A DNA stretch of 64,000 nt, taken from assembly GCF_000821085.1 (NCBI RefSeq), contig NZ_CCXR01000001.1, positions 1,819,001 through 1,883,000 on the forward strand. The letters run 5' to 3'. This DNA comes from Bacillus sp. B-jedd (GTDB taxonomy: Bacteria > Bacillota > Bacilli > Bacillales > Cytobacillaceae). Both the position numbers and the translations under genes were made by a program. Each line of letters opens with the position of its first letter. Positions within the stretch are counted from its first letter, which is position 1. The notes beneath the pieces are model-generated. The model worked only from the letters and a program-made list of their open reading frames with translations, was not told the origin of the DNA and searched no databases. Below, in pieces: positions 15,939-23,863 of the stretch.

Positions 15939-17162
15939 TTAAGGAGCGACAGGCGCTTCTTTTTTGCGCATAGCCATAGGAATATAAACGCAATACGGTT
16001 CGCTTTCCATATAATCCCCGGTGACCGCATACGTTCTGGAACGGGATCCGCCACAAATTTTATTGTATTCGCAAACGCCGCATTTCCCTTTATATTTGTC
16101 AGGGCTGCGGAGGTTTTTCAATACTTCGGAGTTCCGGTAAATATCGGCGAGCGGCTTTTCACGCACGTTGCCGACGACAATCGGCAGAAGCCCGCTCGGA
16201 AGGACGTCTCCGATGTGATCAACGAAAATGAAGCCATTCCCGTCATTTACTCCTTTTGGCGCGCGCTTCAGTCCGTCGATGATGCCTTCCTGATCCATTG
16301 TCATTGTATCTTCGTAACGGATTTCACCTTTTTCAATCTTATGGTCGCGTGCCTTTTCCTGAAGGACAACCCGGCGGTAATGCTGGGCAGCAGTGGTTTT
16401 GATATCATACGGGGCAGTTTTACTAAGCTGATACAGCCACCTGAATACTTTTTCGTGTTCAGCAGGAGTGATGCACTTATCTTCCTGGCCGCGGCCTGTT
16501 GGAACAAGCAAGAAAATATACCACATGACAGCCTTCAGTTCACCGACCAGCTTTGCCATTTCCTCAAGCGCATCATAATTGTAACGAGAAATAACTGTGT
16601 TGATCTGAAGCGGCATTTCAAGTTCATTCAAATATTTGATCTTCTCCAAAGTTAAATCGAAGGACCCGGGGGTGCCCCTAAAATGGTCGTGGATTTCCGG
16701 CGTCGGACCATCCAGGCTGAAGCCCCACCGTGAAAGGCCGACTTCCTTGGCCTGCCTCATTTTCTCTAATGTCACATTGTCCGTCGCACTTGGAACCATG
16801 GAGACTCGCATACCTTTTTTGACGGCATAATCGGCTAGCTCCATTAAATCTTCGCGCATCATGCAGTCTCCGCCTGTGAAAACAAGCATCGGATTGCCCA
16901 TATCATAAATTTGATCAAGCAGGTTAATACCTTCCTCGTGTGTCAATTCGCGCGGATCCTTCTGAAGCTGGGCATCTGCCCGGCAGTGCACGCACTTAAG
17001 CTGGCATGCCCTTGTTACTTCCCAAATCACGATAAACGGATTCTCATCATAGTCGATGGATGGTCCGAGACCCATATTATGCGGATGGCCGCCTGGATGT
17101 CCTCCGGGGTGGCCTTTTGACTGAGGGTGTCCCATTCCATGTGGATGTCCCATTCCTTGCAT
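15939..17162 (-). CDS. Radical SAM/SPASM protein with His-Gly-Met-rich N-terminus
   Basis: About 407 residues from the ATG at 17162; further in-frame starts reach 17210. The radical SAM cluster motif CxxxCxxC is CQLKCVHC, and the SAM-binding GGD is in FTGGDCMMRE. The C-terminal SPASM cysteines appear in CGVCEYNKICGG and EPYC, ligating extra 4Fe-4S clusters. The CGGSRSRTYAVTGD signature is shared by the AhbD/NirJ heme-synthesis and TIGR04053-type proteins. Residues 1-30 contain five GHP tripeptides plus Met and His, resembling a metal-binding tail. No peptide precursor gene lies alongside, so the substrate is open: heme-precursor or peptide modification are both possible. Confidence 0.82.
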   Translation of the reverse strand: MQGMGHPHGMGHPQSKGHPGGHPGGHPHNMGLGPSIDYDENPFIVIWEVTRACQLKCVHCRADAQLQKDPRELTHEEGINLLDQIYDMGNPMLVFTGGDCMMREDLMELADYAVKKGMRVSMVPSATDNVTLEKMRQAKEVGLSRWGFSLDGPTPEIHDHFRGTPGSFDLTLEKIKYLNELEMPLQINTVISRYNYDALEEMAKLVGELKAVMWYIFLLVPTGRGQEDKCITPAEHEKVFRWLYQLSKTAPYDIKTTAAQHYRRVVLQEKARDHKIEKGEIRYEDTMTMDQEGIIDGLKRAPKGVNDGNGFIFVDHIGDVLPSGLLPIVVGNVREKPLADIYRNSEVLKNLRSPDKYKGKCGVCEYNKICGGSRSRTYAVTGDYMESEPYCVYIPMAMRKKEAPVAP

Positions 17163-17587
17163 TCTTATCACCATGCTTTTCTTTATAATTTTGTCATGAT
17201 TCAGGTTCATCGAGAAAGCAACATAATCATGATGGTCTATAAGTTAATTATAAGATTCCGCAAGGTGGAAGAATCGAAGCTTTGTTACGATATTTCTACA
17301 TTCCTGTGCCAAAAAAAGAAACTCTTTTGCAAGAAACCTCGAAAATTGCCAGATTTTAATATTAAAAATATGTTACAGCAATGTTACAATGCAACTTCCA
17401 ATCTGGCCAAAAATTGGCGGTATATCCATGAATACTTAGAAAAAGAGGAAAATATTGTTTTGTAAAAAAGAGGGAATAACTTTCCTGTAGATGAGGAATT
17501 TTCCAATGGGTCCATAATTTAGGGGTGTTTTAAAGGTTTAACCATGTACTATGATGAGTAAGGCAAAACAAACGAGGAGATGACACC
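17163..17587. other. Regulatory gap between divergent radical SAM and cell-wall hydrolase genes
   Basis: AT-rich, with no RBS-backed gene. It carries a perfect WalR-type box (17371-17387). A possible -10 TATGAT near 17550 has no convincing -35. Confidence 0.5.
17371..17387 (+). promoter_or_regulatory. WalR (YycF) box upstream of the cell-wall hydrolase
   Basis: TGTTAC-AGCAA-TGTTAC fits the published WalR direct repeat TGTWAH-N5-TGTWAH at every position. It lies 200 bases before the NlpC/P60 hydrolase start. Confidence 0.6.
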
Positions 17588-18427
17588 ATGAAAAAACAAT
17601 TAATTACATCAGCCATGGCGGCAGGAATCCTATTCGGAACTTTCAACGGCCAAGCAAGCGCCGCTGAATTATATACAGTCAAATCAGGTGACACACTTTG
17701 GGGAATCTCAAAAAATTACAATCTGACTGTTTCACAAATTAAACAATGGAACAATCTATCAAGTGATCTCATTTTAGTAAATCAAAAACTATCTGTAGAA
17801 GCCCCTGAAGCAAGTGAAGCTCCAAAAGCGGCGCCAGCTCCTGCGGCTGCAACATACACAGTAAAATCAGGAGACACTCTGTGGGAGATTTCTAGAACAT
17901 ACAGCACTACAGTCAATGCACTTAAATCACTGAACGGGTTGACTAGCGACCTTATTCGTGTTGGACAAGTCCTGAAAGTAAGCGGCACTTCATCTACCGC
18001 AGTAGCTGCTGCTTCCACTACGACTTCATCAAACGTTACTACCACAACTACAACTACGGCTCCGACTACTTCAACAGCGACCGCCGTTATTAATGAAGCG
18101 AAGAAATATCTTGGCACACCATATTCGTGGGGCGGCAATACTCCTGCCGGTTTCGACTGCAGCGGGTATGTGAAGTATGTTTTTGCAAAAGTGGGCGTTT
18201 CCATCCCAAGGACGACATCAACCATCTGGACTGCTACAAAGCCAGTTTCCGTTGCAAAGCCTGGTGATCTTGTATTCTTTACAACTTATAAATCGGGTCC
18301 TTCGCATGTTGGCATTTATCTTGGAAACAATAAATTCATTAATGCCGCTTCAAATGGCGTTGTAATTTCCGATATGTCCAACAGCTATTGGAAGCCAAGA
18401 TACCTTGGAGCTCGTACGGCTCTATAA
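17588..18427 (+). CDS. Secreted LysM-NlpC/P60 D,L-endopeptidase (LytE/LytF type)
   Basis: A 279-residue peptidoglycan hydrolase that cuts D-Glu-(m-DAP) bonds in the cell wall. Signal peptide residues 1-26 (cleavage ASA/AE). Two LysM domains at about 27-70 and 89-132 bind glycan, each with the [10 protein letters not shown] signature. A Thr/Ser/Ala-rich linker follows (about 133-165), then NlpC/P60 with Cys191 in FDCSGYVKY, His240 in SGPSHVGIY and Asn252 as third residue. B. subtilis LytE is similar but has three LysM repeats. RBS ACGAGGAG precedes the ATG. The WalR box upstream agrees with WalRK control of such hydrolases. Confidence 0.92.
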   Translation: MKKQLITSAMAAGILFGTFNGQASAAELYTVKSGDTLWGISKNYNLTVSQIKQWNNLSSDLILVNQKLSVEAPEASEAPKAAPAPAAATYTVKSGDTLWEISRTYSTTVNALKSLNGLTSDLIRVGQVLKVSGTSSTAVAAASTTTSSNVTTTTTTTAPTTSTATAVINEAKKYLGTPYSWGGNTPAGFDCSGYVKYVFAKVGVSIPRTTSTIWTATKPVSVAKPGDLVFFTTYKSGPSHVGIYLGNNKFINAASNGVVISDMSNSYWKPRYLGARTAL

Positions 18428-18497
18428 TAGAAAAGTTCATAGTTTCATATTATATCCTTACCCAAACATTATAGGGTAAAACCTCATACATTAGAAA

Positions 18498-18529
18498 AAC
18501 ACCGGCAGTTTTTTCAGCCGGTGTTTTTT
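18498..18529 (+). terminator. Terminator of the cell-wall hydrolase gene
   Basis: Perfect stem AACACCGGC / GCCGGTGTT, ten-base loop, T run. Confidence 0.88.
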
Positions 18530-18567
18530 GGGGTCTAGTATTAGTTATAATTGTTTCCTAGCTTTTA

Positions 18568-18903
18568 TCAGGAATCAGCCCATTTTACGAGCATGTGTGC
18601 GAGCATATGGCGCTCTTCTTCATTGCCGGCCTGCCATAATTCCATTAGCAGGGCTTCCTCCCGATTTTGAGGGACTGCATTATCCGCAAGGAAATTCGCC
18701 ACTTTCTGTGCTCCAACCGCAAGCTGTTCCTCATCGAGGCCAAGCTTTTTTCCAAGTTCGATCCGTTTGTTTAAATAAGCTTTGAATTCGTTGAAATCCT
18801 GAAGCTTTTCATACATTTTATCCTCGTCAATACGCTCGACTACCTCGTCTACTTTCGATGTCTCAAAATCTCCGTCTTTATGCATCGCATGGTCCTTATT
18901 CAT
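18568..18903 (-). CDS. DUF3243 family protein (YmfJ-like)
   Basis: A 111-residue soluble helical protein. The C-terminal 80 residues match the DUF3243 pattern of B. subtilis YmfJ: FKAYLNKRIELGKKLGL, then VANFLADNAVPQNREE, ELWQAGNEEERHMLAHMLVK. The N-terminal 30 residues are a charged extension (MNKDHAMHKDGDFETSKVDE). Function is unknown. RBS GGAGGG precedes the ATG. Monocistronic and divergent from the STAS gene. Confidence 0.82.
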   Translation of the reverse strand: MNKDHAMHKDGDFETSKVDEVVERIDEDKMYEKLQDFNEFKAYLNKRIELGKKLGLDEEQLAVGAQKVANFLADNAVPQNREEALLMELWQAGNEEERHMLAHMLVKWADS

Positions 18904-19072
18904 CGTGTTTCACCCTCCATAACATGACTTCCCTTTACTATACCTCCGGCAGTAACACTCAAACTATAATTTGGGAATAATGGGAAATAAACTTAAAGGC
19001 GCCTCATTACTTTGCAGAAAGAGAGTAAAATGGTATTGTCAATTTAATACATTGTTTAGGAGATTGGCCATT

Positions 19073-19900
19073 ATGGAAATTGAACAAGTGAAAACGTATT
19101 TCAGTAAAAAAATTGAAGAGAACATTAGTGACATTACAACTGAACTCGTTACGAAAATGAAGGAATTCTACCATTTCGAATTCCGAAGCGAGGAGGAGAA
19201 ATTATATGCAAGGGCAAATTTTGAACAACTCGTCAAGATTGTCCTTGGCGGGCTCAATGATAAGGATGTAAAGGAAAGCGCGTTTAAGTGGGGCGAAATG
19301 GTCGGTACCAGGTCAGTGGAACACAATGGAGATCTGGGTAATACAATCAAAGGGGTTTCCGTCTACAAAAATGTCATTTGGTCTTATTTGCAGAAGGAGG
19401 GGAAGAAACTTCAAATCAAACAGGAAGACCTCCTTGAAGTCATCATGGAAACCGATCATATTTTCAATATGATGGTTCATGGATTCAGCACGGCTTTTAC
19501 AGAAAATGCAGAAAAACTTCTCCAGGAATCCAGGGAATTATACTTGAAAATATCTGTTCCGATCGTTCCGATTTCCCCAAAAGTGGCGATATTGCCCTTA
19601 ATAGGTGAAATTAATGAATTGCGTTCGGAAACCTTAATTGTTGATTCGCTTGATACATGTGTCAAGAAGAGGATAGAAACCCTCGTGGTTGATCTCTCTG
19701 GTGTGCATGAGGTGGATCTAATTGGAATTGAAGTCATGTTCAAACTGATCCGTTCCTTGAACCTTCTTGGCGTAAAGCCAGTCATAACCGGAATGAAAGG
19801 CGAAATCAGCCAGACATTTATTAACCTTGGCATTAGACTTGAAGGAATTTCGATATACAGCAGCCTTGAACAGGCACTTTCAGAACTGGAATTTTTTTAA
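19073..19900 (+). CDS. RsbR-like STAS-domain protein lacking both phosphosites
   Basis: A 275-residue cytosolic protein like the RsbR co-antagonists of the stressosome, which feed stress signals to SigB. An N-terminal helical, globin-like sensor (about 1-150) is joined by a helix to a C-terminal STAS domain (about 165-272, VAILPLIGEI to ISIYSSLEQAL). In B. subtilis RsbRA, Thr171 and Thr205 are phosphorylated by RsbT. The aligned positions here appear to be Glu179 (PLIGE) and Leu216 (EVDL), so RsbT-type switching looks impossible. Start ATG 19073 has TTAGGAG upstream. No rsbS, rsbT or rsbX lies nearby. Family is fairly sure; role in a stressosome is inferred. Confidence 0.8.
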   Translation: MEIEQVKTYFSKKIEENISDITTELVTKMKEFYHFEFRSEEEKLYARANFEQLVKIVLGGLNDKDVKESAFKWGEMVGTRSVEHNGDLGNTIKGVSVYKNVIWSYLQKEGKKLQIKQEDLLEVIMETDHIFNMMVHGFSTAFTENAEKLLQESRELYLKISVPIVPISPKVAILPLIGEINELRSETLIVDSLDTCVKKRIETLVVDLSGVHEVDLIGIEVMFKLIRSLNLLGVKPVITGMKGEISQTFINLGIRLEGISIYSSLEQALSELEFF

Positions 19901-19926
19901 GAAAAAGCTTTGTTATACTTGTTTTT

Positions 19927-20180
19927 TGATTTGCACTCCGGGGACATGCTTTCCGCGGGGCGAAGCATCTACATGAATTTGCTTCGTGCAGCTTTGCGAC
20001 GAGCTGAAGATTAACTTCCCCGAATAGTCTGTGGCGCAGGAGCATTCTTTATGGAGCCTCCTCGGCGTCATAGACGCCTGTGGGGTCTCCACGTGCCGCT
20101 GCATCCCGCCGGAGTCAGTCCCTTCCGTTCCAATCCCAATCAACTTCAACGAAAATCAACACTTCCCTTTAACTGAGCCT
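19927..20180 (+). repeat. Interspersed modular hairpin repeat, copy B
   Basis: Shares with the copy at 42592 the blocks ACTCCGGGGACATGCTTTCC, CCTCCTCGGCGTC-ATA-GACGCC, TGTGGGGTCTCCACGTGCCG, CATCCCGCCGGAGTCAGTCC and the tail TTTAACTGAGCCTA. A unique module of about 85 bp (near 19957-20050) is inserted before the core hairpin. Confidence 0.85.
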
Positions 20181-20194
20181 AAGATAAAGTGTAG

Positions 20195-20226
20195 CAGCCC
20201 GGCATTTTAAGAGCCGGGCTGTTTTT
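20195..20226 (+). terminator. Terminator of the STAS gene, overlapping the VanW stop codon
   Basis: Perfect stem CAGCCCGGC / GCCGGGCTG with loop ATTTTAAGA, then TTTTT. The minus-strand VanW stop codon (20207-20209) is inside the loop. Confidence 0.8.
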
Positions 20227-21142
20227 CGAGCATTTTAAACGGCATTTCTTCCGGTAAAAGGGCAGGGGCGCCGGGAATGCTCCTCGGCCGGAAATCAATT
20301 GAGGCAGCGGAATAAAGTGACACCGACAAAGTGCTACCAAGGCTTTTTGCCCGGATTAGCACAGGCTGGCTGTAAGGATTCCTGAATTTAAAGTCCGGAC
20401 CGTACCAGCTGACCGTTGCATCCCTCCCGGAAGGCACATAAGTAACGGTTTTAGTATGCGAATAGCGTTGGACAATCGACATGCCGGCATGGTCGGCAGC
20501 ATTAAACAGAGTCGAGGATACCTGGCAGATACCGCCGCCAATCCCTTCGGAAAGTTCTCCCCTTACTATAATCGGTGCTTTTAAATAGCCTTTCGCGGCA
20601 GTCCTTTTTCCAATTTCCTTATTAAAAGAAAAGGTTTCGCCTGGAAAGACGATCTTGCCGTTTAATGTTTCAGCAGCGAGATGGATATTATGGGACCTCT
20701 CTCGATTGCCTGGGTTGAAGAAAGTGGTATACCTGCCGATCAACATCGCTCTGATGGAATCCAAAAGTTCGCTGTCGACCCTGGGGTAAACAGGCCGGTA
20801 CGGAATGTCCGCGATTAAAGGCTTGCCTTTGTAGAAGAAAGAGTAAAGGATATATTCCATTTTGCTACGGTCCAGCTCCCTGCCTGTTTGTTCAGGCAAA
20901 AGCGTCCCATCCATGGAGATCCCTGCATCCCTCGGTGGAGTATCAACCTTTGTTTTTAAGTCGCGAATGAACTTATCAATAAATTCCGGACTCGGAAACG
21001 CACTTCCTGGGAAAGGGAGAAGGGCCATTTCCTCCCTTGTTACTGAAGCTGTTTCCTTACCGTCCGAGAAAAAGGTAAGTGAGGCAGGCTGTAAGATTGG
21101 TGATAATGACAGCATGACTGACAGGATTAAATTAAGGATCAT
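20207..21142 (-). CDS. VanW-family exported protein
   Basis: About 311 residues from the ATG at 21142, which has AAGGAGGG upstream; the reading frame continues to 21298 but without an RBS. The N-terminal hydrophobic segment MILNLILSVMLSLSP is a signal peptide. The VanW/YoaR core shows HNIHLAAETLNGKIVFPGE, FSFNKEIGKRTAAKGY, the very conserved EGIGGGICQVSSTLFNAA and YVPSGRDATVSW. VanW proteins occur in vancomycin-resistance clusters and many Bacillus genomes, and their function is not established. No other van genes are nearby, so resistance should not be inferred. Confidence 0.87.
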   Translation of the reverse strand: MILNLILSVMLSLSPILQPASLTFFSDGKETASVTREEMALLPFPGSAFPSPEFIDKFIRDLKTKVDTPPRDAGISMDGTLLPEQTGRELDRSKMEYILYSFFYKGKPLIADIPYRPVYPRVDSELLDSIRAMLIGRYTTFFNPGNRERSHNIHLAAETLNGKIVFPGETFSFNKEIGKRTAAKGYLKAPIIVRGELSEGIGGGICQVSSTLFNAADHAGMSIVQRYSHTKTVTYVPSGRDATVSWYGPDFKFRNPYSQPVLIRAKSLGSTLSVSLYSAASIDFRPRSIPGAPALLPEEMPFKMLEKQPGS

Positions 21143-21194
21143 CGTGCGGCTTCCCTCCTTCCAATAGTATGGATGATGGAAGCTTTTTTCATGA

Positions 21195-21233
21195 AAAAAA
21201 CCGGATGGAGGGATCCAACCGGTTCTCGAGAAG
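21195..21233 (-). terminator. Terminator of the DUF948 gene
   Basis: On the minus strand, stem AACCGG / CCGGTT (extendable inward by TTGGATCC and partial pairing) followed by TTTTTTC. Confidence 0.6.
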
Positions 21234-21234
21234 G

Positions 21235-21573
21235 TTAATAAGCAGGGGTTCTCGTCTTTCTCTTTCTTGACAGTTTTGCCAAAGGCTTGATTTTCCAAAG
21301 TTTCTTAAAGGAGGATGCAGTCCGTTTAGCTGCATTTACTGTAAAGGTAACCGCCTGCTTTTTATAATTAATATCTTCTATTAGGTCCTGCTGGCTTTCT
21401 GAAAGTGCGGCTGACTCAACCTTAAGCGTATCTGCCTTTTGCTGAACTCTTGCGACGGTTTCGTTTAGCCTGTTGATGGCTGGTTTTGCTTCCTTGAAAG
21501 TTTTGAAGGCGCTAAAGCCGAGATAGCCAAGTGAGACAATTATGGCCACAATGCTCAAATAAACGATCCACAT
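21235..21573 (-). CDS. DUF948 membrane-anchored protein (YtxG-like)
   Basis: A 112-residue protein with one N-terminal transmembrane helix (residues 2-20, IVYLSIVAIIVSLGYLGFSA). A predicted coiled coil follows (KEAKPAINRLNETVARVQQKADTLKVESAALSESQQDL), then a basic C-terminal tail (KKLWKIKPLAKLSRKRKTR). This matches DUF948/YtxG, general-stress proteins of Bacillus with unknown mechanism. A terminator separates it from the VanW gene downstream, so they are independent units. Confidence 0.78.
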   Translation of the reverse strand: MWIVYLSIVAIIVSLGYLGFSAFKTFKEAKPAINRLNETVARVQQKADTLKVESAALSESQQDLIEDINYKKQAVTFTVNAAKRTASSFKKLWKIKPLAKLSRKRKTRTPAY

Positions 21574-21848
21574 ACAGTTATTCCTCCCACAGTCGTTTTT
21601 TTATTTTTACCCCAAAAATAGGTTTCCTAACTAATACAGATGTAATTCCAGAAAAAAGGTTATCACGAGAACACAATCGTAAAGGCAAGAAGGAAGAGCT
21701 ATTAGTATTCAAAAACGTAACCGGCTTAGAGACACTTACGTCAGGCAGAGCGATTTATATACTTTACTTTGGACGGCCGTTTCGCCCGTTTCGATATGAG
21801 AATATATATGGGTAGATCTTAATAATTACACTAATTTGTTTGACAAAG

Positions 21849-22022
21849 CTGGTTGATTGGAGCTCAGGCATGTAGACTCCTGCGGGATAGAGCAGCAAGG
21901 GGAGACCCCACAGGAGCTTTGCTCCGAGGAGGCTCCACTGATGCCCCGCGGAAAGCGAAATGCCCGGAGCGGATATCAACCACAACGTTACCGTTTGTAT
22001 ACCAATCTTTATTGCAACCTAA
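21849..22022 (+). repeat. Interspersed modular hairpin repeat, copy C (short form)
   Basis: Same ends as copies A and E (CTGGTTGATTGGAGCTCAGG and ATACCAATCTTTATTGCAACC) but lacks their internal module of about 55 bp. Its hairpin tip is GGAGC-TTT-GCTCC, different in sequence from the other copies yet still complementary. Confidence 0.85.
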
Positions 22023-22133
22023 ATGGTTTGAAAATTTAAGTTATTTTTTGGAGCACAGGGAAAAAACGGTTATAATGGGAAAGCAGCACCATAAAGAAAA
22101 AGGGGCAGCAATTTTCAAAGGGGGAATAATGGG

Positions 22134-23642
22134 ATGGATAGACAGAAAGCAATCCAGGACTTTAAAGCACTTGACGAAAAGATAACCCATTTTCAAAGCT
22201 TATCCGGCCTTGCTGATTGGGATCAGAAAGTAATGGCTCCGAAAAAAGGGCGCTCTCAATTTGCCAAGGCAATCGGCACATTGAGGACGGAAGCATTCAA
22301 GCTTTCCGTTTCAGATGAGATGGGCAGGCTGCTTGAAGAATTACAAACGGAATCTGCGGAACTCGATGAGATGACAGCAGCACAAGTTCGTGAACGAAGA
22401 GAAGAATATAATCGTTCAAGAAGAATTCCGGCTGAGGATTTTAAAGAATTCGCCATCTTGACTGCCCAGGCGAATGATGCGTGGGAGCATGCGCGGGAGC
22501 ATAACGACTTTGGCCATTTTGCGCCATATCTTGAAAAAATCGTTGCATTCAGGCGCAAATTCGCCGAGATATACGGCTATGAAGCACATCCATATGATGC
22601 TGTGCTTGATGAATATGAACCAGGCCTGACGGTCGCCCAACTTGACCCGATCTTCTCAAAGCTGCGTGACACAAGCGTGGCGCTTTTGGAGAGGATTAAG
22701 AAATCGCCAGATCAGACGCCGTCAGAAATTTTCAAACAGAATTTTCCTATTGAAAAACAAAAGGAATTCAACCGCTTTATTTTGCCTGTTATCGGTTTTG
22801 ACATGGAAGCGGGCAGGCTTGATGAAACGGTGCATCCATTCGCACAATCAATTACGATTGGTGATGTCCGCTTAACTACAAGATACCTGGAAGGCAATGT
22901 CCGTTCCGCACTGTTCGGAACAATCCATGAAGCCGGCCATGGTATTTATGAGCAAAATATCGATCTAAAATATGACGGGACCGTCCTTGCTGGAGGGACT
23001 TCATTTGGAATCCATGAGTCACAGTCCCGGTTCCTTGAAAATATGGTTGGGCGCAGCAAGGCATTCTGGAGCTATTTTTACCCGAGGCTTGTTGAGTACT
23101 TTCCGGAGCAGCTCGGAGACGTCAGCGAGGAAGATTTTTACCGCGCGGTTAACACAGTTGAGCCTTCGTTTATCAGGGTTGAAGCAGATGAGCTGACGTA
23201 CAATTTGCATATAATGGTGCGCTATGAAATTGAAAAAGCGCTAATGGCTGGGGAACTTGAGGTTCAAGAACTTCCTTCCGTTTGGAACAGCAAAATGGAA
23301 GAATATCTGGGAATCACGCCTGCAACAGACAGGGAAGGCGTACTCCAGGATGTCCATTGGTCATTCGGCGGCATTGGCTACTTCCCATCCTACTCTCTTG
23401 GCAATCTGTACGCCGCACAAATCCTCAATACGATCAGGAAGGAAGTGCCTGAATACGAAGAGGCTATCGCTGAAGGGAATTTCGCGCCTGTCATGGGCTG
23501 GCTGAATGAGAAAATCCACCAGTACGGTTCTCTTTACAGGCCAAATGAACTAATTGTCAAAGTAACAGGAGAAGAATTGAATGCTGATTACCTAGCTCAG
23601 TATCTTGAAGCAAAGTATTCGGAGATTTATAAGTTATCCTAA
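22134..23642 (+). CDS. ypwA: M32-family metallocarboxypeptidase (YpwA/Taq type)
   Basis: A 502-residue cytosolic, mostly helical zinc carboxypeptidase that removes C-terminal residues from peptides. The catalytic motif HEAGH is in GTIHEAGHGIYEQ near residue 265; the third zinc ligand Glu follows in GIHESQSRFLEN. Other family blocks (DEYEPGLT, RVEADELTYNLHIMVRYEIE, DVHWSFGGIGYFPSYSLGN) are intact and the length equals B. subtilis YpwA. RBS AAAGGGGG precedes the ATG. Single gene with its own terminator. Confidence 0.94.
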   Translation: MDRQKAIQDFKALDEKITHFQSLSGLADWDQKVMAPKKGRSQFAKAIGTLRTEAFKLSVSDEMGRLLEELQTESAELDEMTAAQVRERREEYNRSRRIPAEDFKEFAILTAQANDAWEHAREHNDFGHFAPYLEKIVAFRRKFAEIYGYEAHPYDAVLDEYEPGLTVAQLDPIFSKLRDTSVALLERIKKSPDQTPSEIFKQNFPIEKQKEFNRFILPVIGFDMEAGRLDETVHPFAQSITIGDVRLTTRYLEGNVRSALFGTIHEAGHGIYEQNIDLKYDGTVLAGGTSFGIHESQSRFLENMVGRSKAFWSYFYPRLVEYFPEQLGDVSEEDFYRAVNTVEPSFIRVEADELTYNLHIMVRYEIEKALMAGELEVQELPSVWNSKMEEYLGITPATDREGVLQDVHWSFGGIGYFPSYSLGNLYAAQILNTIRKEVPEYEEAIAEGNFAPVMGWLNEKIHQYGSLYRPNELIVKVTGEELNADYLAQYLEAKYSEIYKLS

Positions 23643-23648
23643 TTGAAC

Positions 23649-23684
23649 GAGAGGGCACGCAAAATAGCGGGCTCTCTTTTTTAT
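23649..23684 (+). terminator. Terminator of the M32 carboxypeptidase gene
   Basis: Stem GAGAGGGC / GCGGGCTCTC (one bulge) followed by TTTTTT. Confidence 0.72.
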
Positions 23685-23802
23685 GGTCTCCGCTTCAATC
23701 AACCTATTCAAAAAACGAACCCGTCGTCTAACATTATCTGAAATTTGGTGGTTTTCAAGCAAGAAAATTTCCGTTAACAAGAAAATTATACCAAATTAAA
23801 GA

Positions 23803-23832
23803 TTGAAATTAGTTGTTTCTTTAGTGTAAAAT
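23803..23832 (+). promoter_or_regulatory. SigA promoter of the membrane/PstS-like gene
   Basis: TTGAAA at 23803-23808, 18-bp spacer, TAAAAT at 23827-23832. The -10 lies in the centre of the 24-bp palindrome. Confidence 0.55.
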
Positions 23833-23842
23833 TACACTAAAG
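23819..23842. promoter_or_regulatory. 24-bp palindromic operator over the -10
   Basis: CTTTAGTGTA-AAAT-TACACTAAAG, ten perfectly paired bases on each side. It ends 21 bases before the start codon. Confidence 0.65.
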
Positions 23843-23863
23843 TGAAGTGGGGGATGAGCGGTC

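Noticed and set aside
17127..17465. 112-codon plus-strand frame upstream of the cell-wall hydrolase
   Set aside because: It starts antisense to the GHP repeats of the radical SAM gene, has no RBS and crosses the WalR box; composition is AT-driven.
20207..21142. Vancomycin resistance locus based on VanW
   Set aside because: VanW-family genes are common in Bacillus; no vanH, vanA/B, vanX or vanRS genes are close by.
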